Source: Rhizobium rosettiformans
GTDB taxonomy: Bacteria; Pseudomonadota; Alphaproteobacteria; Rhizobiales; Rhizobiaceae
Assembly (NCBI RefSeq): GCF_016806065.1
Contig: NZ_CP032405.1
Coordinates: forward strand, 1,578,001-1,642,000
Direction: 5' to 3'
Length of the DNA: 64,000 nucleotides
Shown here: positions 62,096-64,000 of the stretch, piece by piece
Position numbering within the stretch: the first letter of the stretch is position 1
How the letters are laid out: each line of letters begins with the position of its first letter
Notes under the pieces: model-generated
Database searches by the model: none
What the model was told of the DNA's origin: nothing
The model's input: only the letters and a program-made list of their open reading frames with translations
Made by a program: the position numbers and the translations under genes

Positions 62096-63106
62096 ATGAA
62101 ACTCACACTGACCCGCCGCTTCCTGATGGCATCCGCCATCACCTTCACGGCACTCGCAGCAAGCGGTCCGCTCGCAATCGCACAGGACAAGCCAGTGATC
62201 CGCATGTCCACACCGGCCTCCGAAACCGATCAGCGATCCGTTGCGCTCGCAACCGTCTTCGGCCCCGCGATCGCCGAATTCGCCACCTATCAGCCGCACT
62301 ACAACGCCTCTCTGGTTCCGCAGGGCTCGGAACTCGAGGCCATTGCATCCGGCGACCTCGAAATGTCGATCACCTCCGCACAGGAACTCGCAAACTTCCT
62401 GCCGGAATTCTCGATCTTCGCCACTGGTTATGTTCACCGCAGCGCCCAGCATCAGGTCAACGTGTTCAGCGACCCGCTGATGGATCCGTTCAAGGAGAAG
62501 GTCGAGAGCGAACTCGGCGTGAAGCTCCTCGCCGTCATGTATCTCGGCAAGCGCCACGTGAACCTGCGCTTCCCGCGCTCTGAAAAGAACATCATGACCC
62601 CGGCAGATCTAGCTGGCGTCAACCTGCGCATGCCCGGCAGCGACGCCTGGCAGTTCCTCGGCCGCGCGCTCGGTGCAAACCCGACGCCGGTCGCCTTCAC
62701 CGAAATCTACACCGGCCTGCAGACAGGCTCGGTGGACGGTCAGGACAATCCGCTGCCGACGGTTGTCGATGCGAAGTTCTACGAAGTCACCAAGCAGGTG
62801 AGCCTCACCGCCCACCTCGTCGACCTGAACTACGTCGCATTCTCCAAGGCCGTATGGGACAAGCTGACGCCGGAACAGCAGTCGACCGTGCAGAAGGCGG
62901 CCGAAGATGCAGCCCAGGCCGGCCGTGAAGGCCAGCTGAAGAAGGAAGACGAACTCGTCGCCTTCCTCAAGGATCAGGGTCTCGAGGTCTACGAGCCCGA
63001 TCTCAACGCCTTCCGCACCCATGTCCAGGCACAGTATGTCGGTTCCGACTTCGCCAAGGCCTGGCCGGAAGGTGTTCTCGACAAGATCAACGCCATCGCT
63101 GACTGA
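62096..63106 (+). CDS. dctP: TRAP transporter solute-binding protein (DctP family)
   Basis: 336 residues from the ATG at 62096 (GGGAGG upstream). An RRFLM-containing signal peptide (possibly Tat) ends near AIAQ|DKP. DctP motifs: KLLAVMYLGKRHVNLRFPRS, LAGVNLRMPGSDAWQFLGRA, ALGANPTPVAFTEIYTGLQT and GSVDGQDNPLPTV, with the Arg that binds a carboxylate. Substrate is likely a carboxylic acid such as shikimate, quinate or dehydroshikimate, judged from the neighbours. Confidence 0.93.
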   Translation: MKLTLTRRFLMASAITFTALAASGPLAIAQDKPVIRMSTPASETDQRSVALATVFGPAIAEFATYQPHYNASLVPQGSELEAIASGDLEMSITSAQELANFLPEFSIFATGYVHRSAQHQVNVFSDPLMDPFKEKVESELGVKLLAVMYLGKRHVNLRFPRSEKNIMTPADLAGVNLRMPGSDAWQFLGRALGANPTPVAFTEIYTGLQTGSVDGQDNPLPTVVDAKFYEVTKQVSLTAHLVDLNYVAFSKAVWDKLTPEQQSTVQKAAEDAAQAGREGQLKKEDELVAFLKDQGLEVYEPDLNAFRTHVQAQYVGSDFAKAWPEGVLDKINAIAD

Positions 63107-63125
63107 GCGCGATCTGGCCTGAACC

Positions 63126-63149
63126 GGGCCGGGGAGCGATCTCCGGCCC
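63126..63149 (+). repeat. Hairpin with GNRA tetraloop between the first two TRAP genes
   Basis: GGGCCGGGGA-GCGA-TCTCCGGCCC, 10-bp stem with one G-U pair, no T-run. Probably stabilises the binding-protein mRNA, giving it more product than the permeases. Confidence 0.7.
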
Positions 63150-63184
63150 ATCGTCGAACATGATGTCCTGTCGAAGGTGATGGT

Positions 63185-63748
63185 GTGTCTTCTCTAACCA
63201 GACTGTTTCGGACCTCGGCGGAGGCCGTGGCTGCCGCGCTGATGGCCGCCATGTTTGCGACCTTCATCCTGCAGGTCCTCGTTCGCTACACGGCGCGCCT
63301 GCCCTGGGTCGCCGAGAACATGCCCTTTCTCCAACCGACCAACTTCGGCTGGACGCTGGAATTCTGCCTCGCGCTCTGGGTCTGGCTGATCTTCTGGGGC
63401 AACAGCTTCGTCGTCAGGGTTGAGGATCACGTCACCTTCGACGTCCTCTATGTTTCCGTGTCCCCGCGCATCCGCCGGATCTTCACCGTCGTTACTGGCC
63501 TTGCCGTCGCCATCGCACTGCTTCTGTCCATCGCGCCCACCTGGGATCGCCTCGCCATCCTTCGCCTGAAGAAGACAGCTACCCTCGGCGATCTCTTCGG
63601 CGACTGGATCCGGATGCGGGATGTCTACATGATCTATATCGTCTTCCTCGTCGCCGTCGCCGGCCGCTATCTCTGGCAGGTCTGGCAGGCATTGCGCGAG
63701 AGCCTCAGCGGCACGGGTGACACCGGACATACGGGAGGCCAGGCATGA
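63185..63748 (+). CDS. dctQ: TRAP transporter small permease (DctQ family)
   Basis: 187 residues with a GTG start. Four membrane helices; the family sequence FVVRVEDHVTFDVLYVSVSP (compare R..HI.vd) is present. It joins the large permease in the inner membrane. Its stop overlaps the next start (ATGA). Confidence 0.9.
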   Translation: MSSLTRLFRTSAEAVAAALMAAMFATFILQVLVRYTARLPWVAENMPFLQPTNFGWTLEFCLALWVWLIFWGNSFVVRVEDHVTFDVLYVSVSPRIRRIFTVVTGLAVAIALLLSIAPTWDRLAILRLKKTATLGDLFGDWIRMRDVYMIYIVFLVAVAGRYLWQVWQALRESLSGTGDTGHTGGQA

Positions 63749-64000
63749 GCATCGCCTTCCTCCTTTGCATCGTTATTTTGCTCGGCCTCGCCGTGATGGG
63801 CACGCCCATTGCCTATGCGATCCTCGTCGCCTCCTTCGCCTATCTTGCCGCCAGCGGTCAGAGTATCGGCATCAGCGGCAAGATCCTGCTGGATGGCCTC
63901 TATCAGAGCTTCATTCTGCTCGCCGTGCCGCTGTTCATCATCGCGGCCAACATCATGAATGCCGGCTCGGTCTCAGACCGTCTGCTGCAGTTCTGCGTCG
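63745..64000 (+). CDS. dctM: TRAP transporter large permease (DctM family; runs off window)
   Basis: The first 85 residues are visible: MSIAFLLCIVILLGLAVMGT followed by PIAYAILVASFAYLA, then LAVPLFIIAANIMNAGSVSD, the hallmark DctM segment. GGGAGG precedes the ATG. The rest of the approximately 430-residue protein lies beyond the window. Confidence 0.93.
   Translation, partial: MSIAFLLCIVILLGLAVMGTPIAYAILVASFAYLAASGQSIGISGKILLDGLYQSFILLAVPLFIIAANIMNAGSVSDRLLQFCV

Overview
The window looks like the chromosome of an alphaproteobacterium of the order Rhizobiales (Rhizobium/Agrobacterium-like). Grounds for this are the GC-rich coding style, a Tad/Flp pilus locus in rhizobial order, a Ti-type TraA relaxase with a Q-type oriT, and catabolic and TRAP-transport genes typical of the group. 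No species can be named from sequence alone.

Left chromosomal part (1-20160). A Tad/Flp pilus cluster comes first: cpaE (cut by the window edge), cpaD, cpaC, cpaB, cpaA and pilA on the minus strand, then a small secretin-N-domain protein and two TadE-like pseudopilin genes on the plus strand. Next is a nucleoside uptake and salvage block. deoB-add-upp run forward. A BMP-type binding protein, ABC ATPase, two permeases, cdd, purine nucleoside phosphorylase, deoC and deoA run backward and meet the first set at a small aspartic protease gene. Together they import nucleosides and convert them to free bases and pentose phosphate. msrA, a small membrane protein and tRNA-Ser(GGA) follow.

Genomic island (about 20146-51115). 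A tyrosine integrase sits next to tRNA-Ser, and the last 15 bases of the tRNA are repeated at 51101-51115, which marks an integrated element of about 31 kb. It carries a Q/Ti-type oriT, the relaxase gene traA (split by an IS3-family element), a frameshifted traD, a VirC1/ParA-like ATPase with a small partner, ArdC antirestriction protein with a strongly structured leader, two replication-like winged-helix proteins, two probable toxin-antitoxin pairs (PIN/HTH and DUF4258/HTH), a UvrD-type helicase with a zinc finger, and several unrecognised genes. No type IV secretion genes are present, so it reads as a mobilisable, partly decayed element. Two cargo loci are the best candidates for undescribed systems. 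One (22.3-25.4 kb) joins an ATP-grasp-like protein, a small putative ADP-ribosyltransferase-like protein and an adenylosuccinate-synthetase-like protein whose 5' end was lost at an IS. The other (44.2-47.9 kb) is AT-rich and holds a compact kinase-like protein, membrane proteins and two secreted cysteine-containing proteins.

Right chromosomal part (51116-64000). hyi-like isomerase, a large MscS channel and PEP synthase are followed by a quinate/shikimate-type catabolic block: TetR regulator, shikimate dehydrogenase family enzyme, a 3-dehydroshikimate dehydratase fused to an HPPD-like domain, a GntR regulator and a TRAP transporter (large permease cut by the window end). Two nearly identical 14-bp palindromes, one before the dehydrogenase and one before the TRAP genes, suggest one regulator controls both uptake and breakdown.
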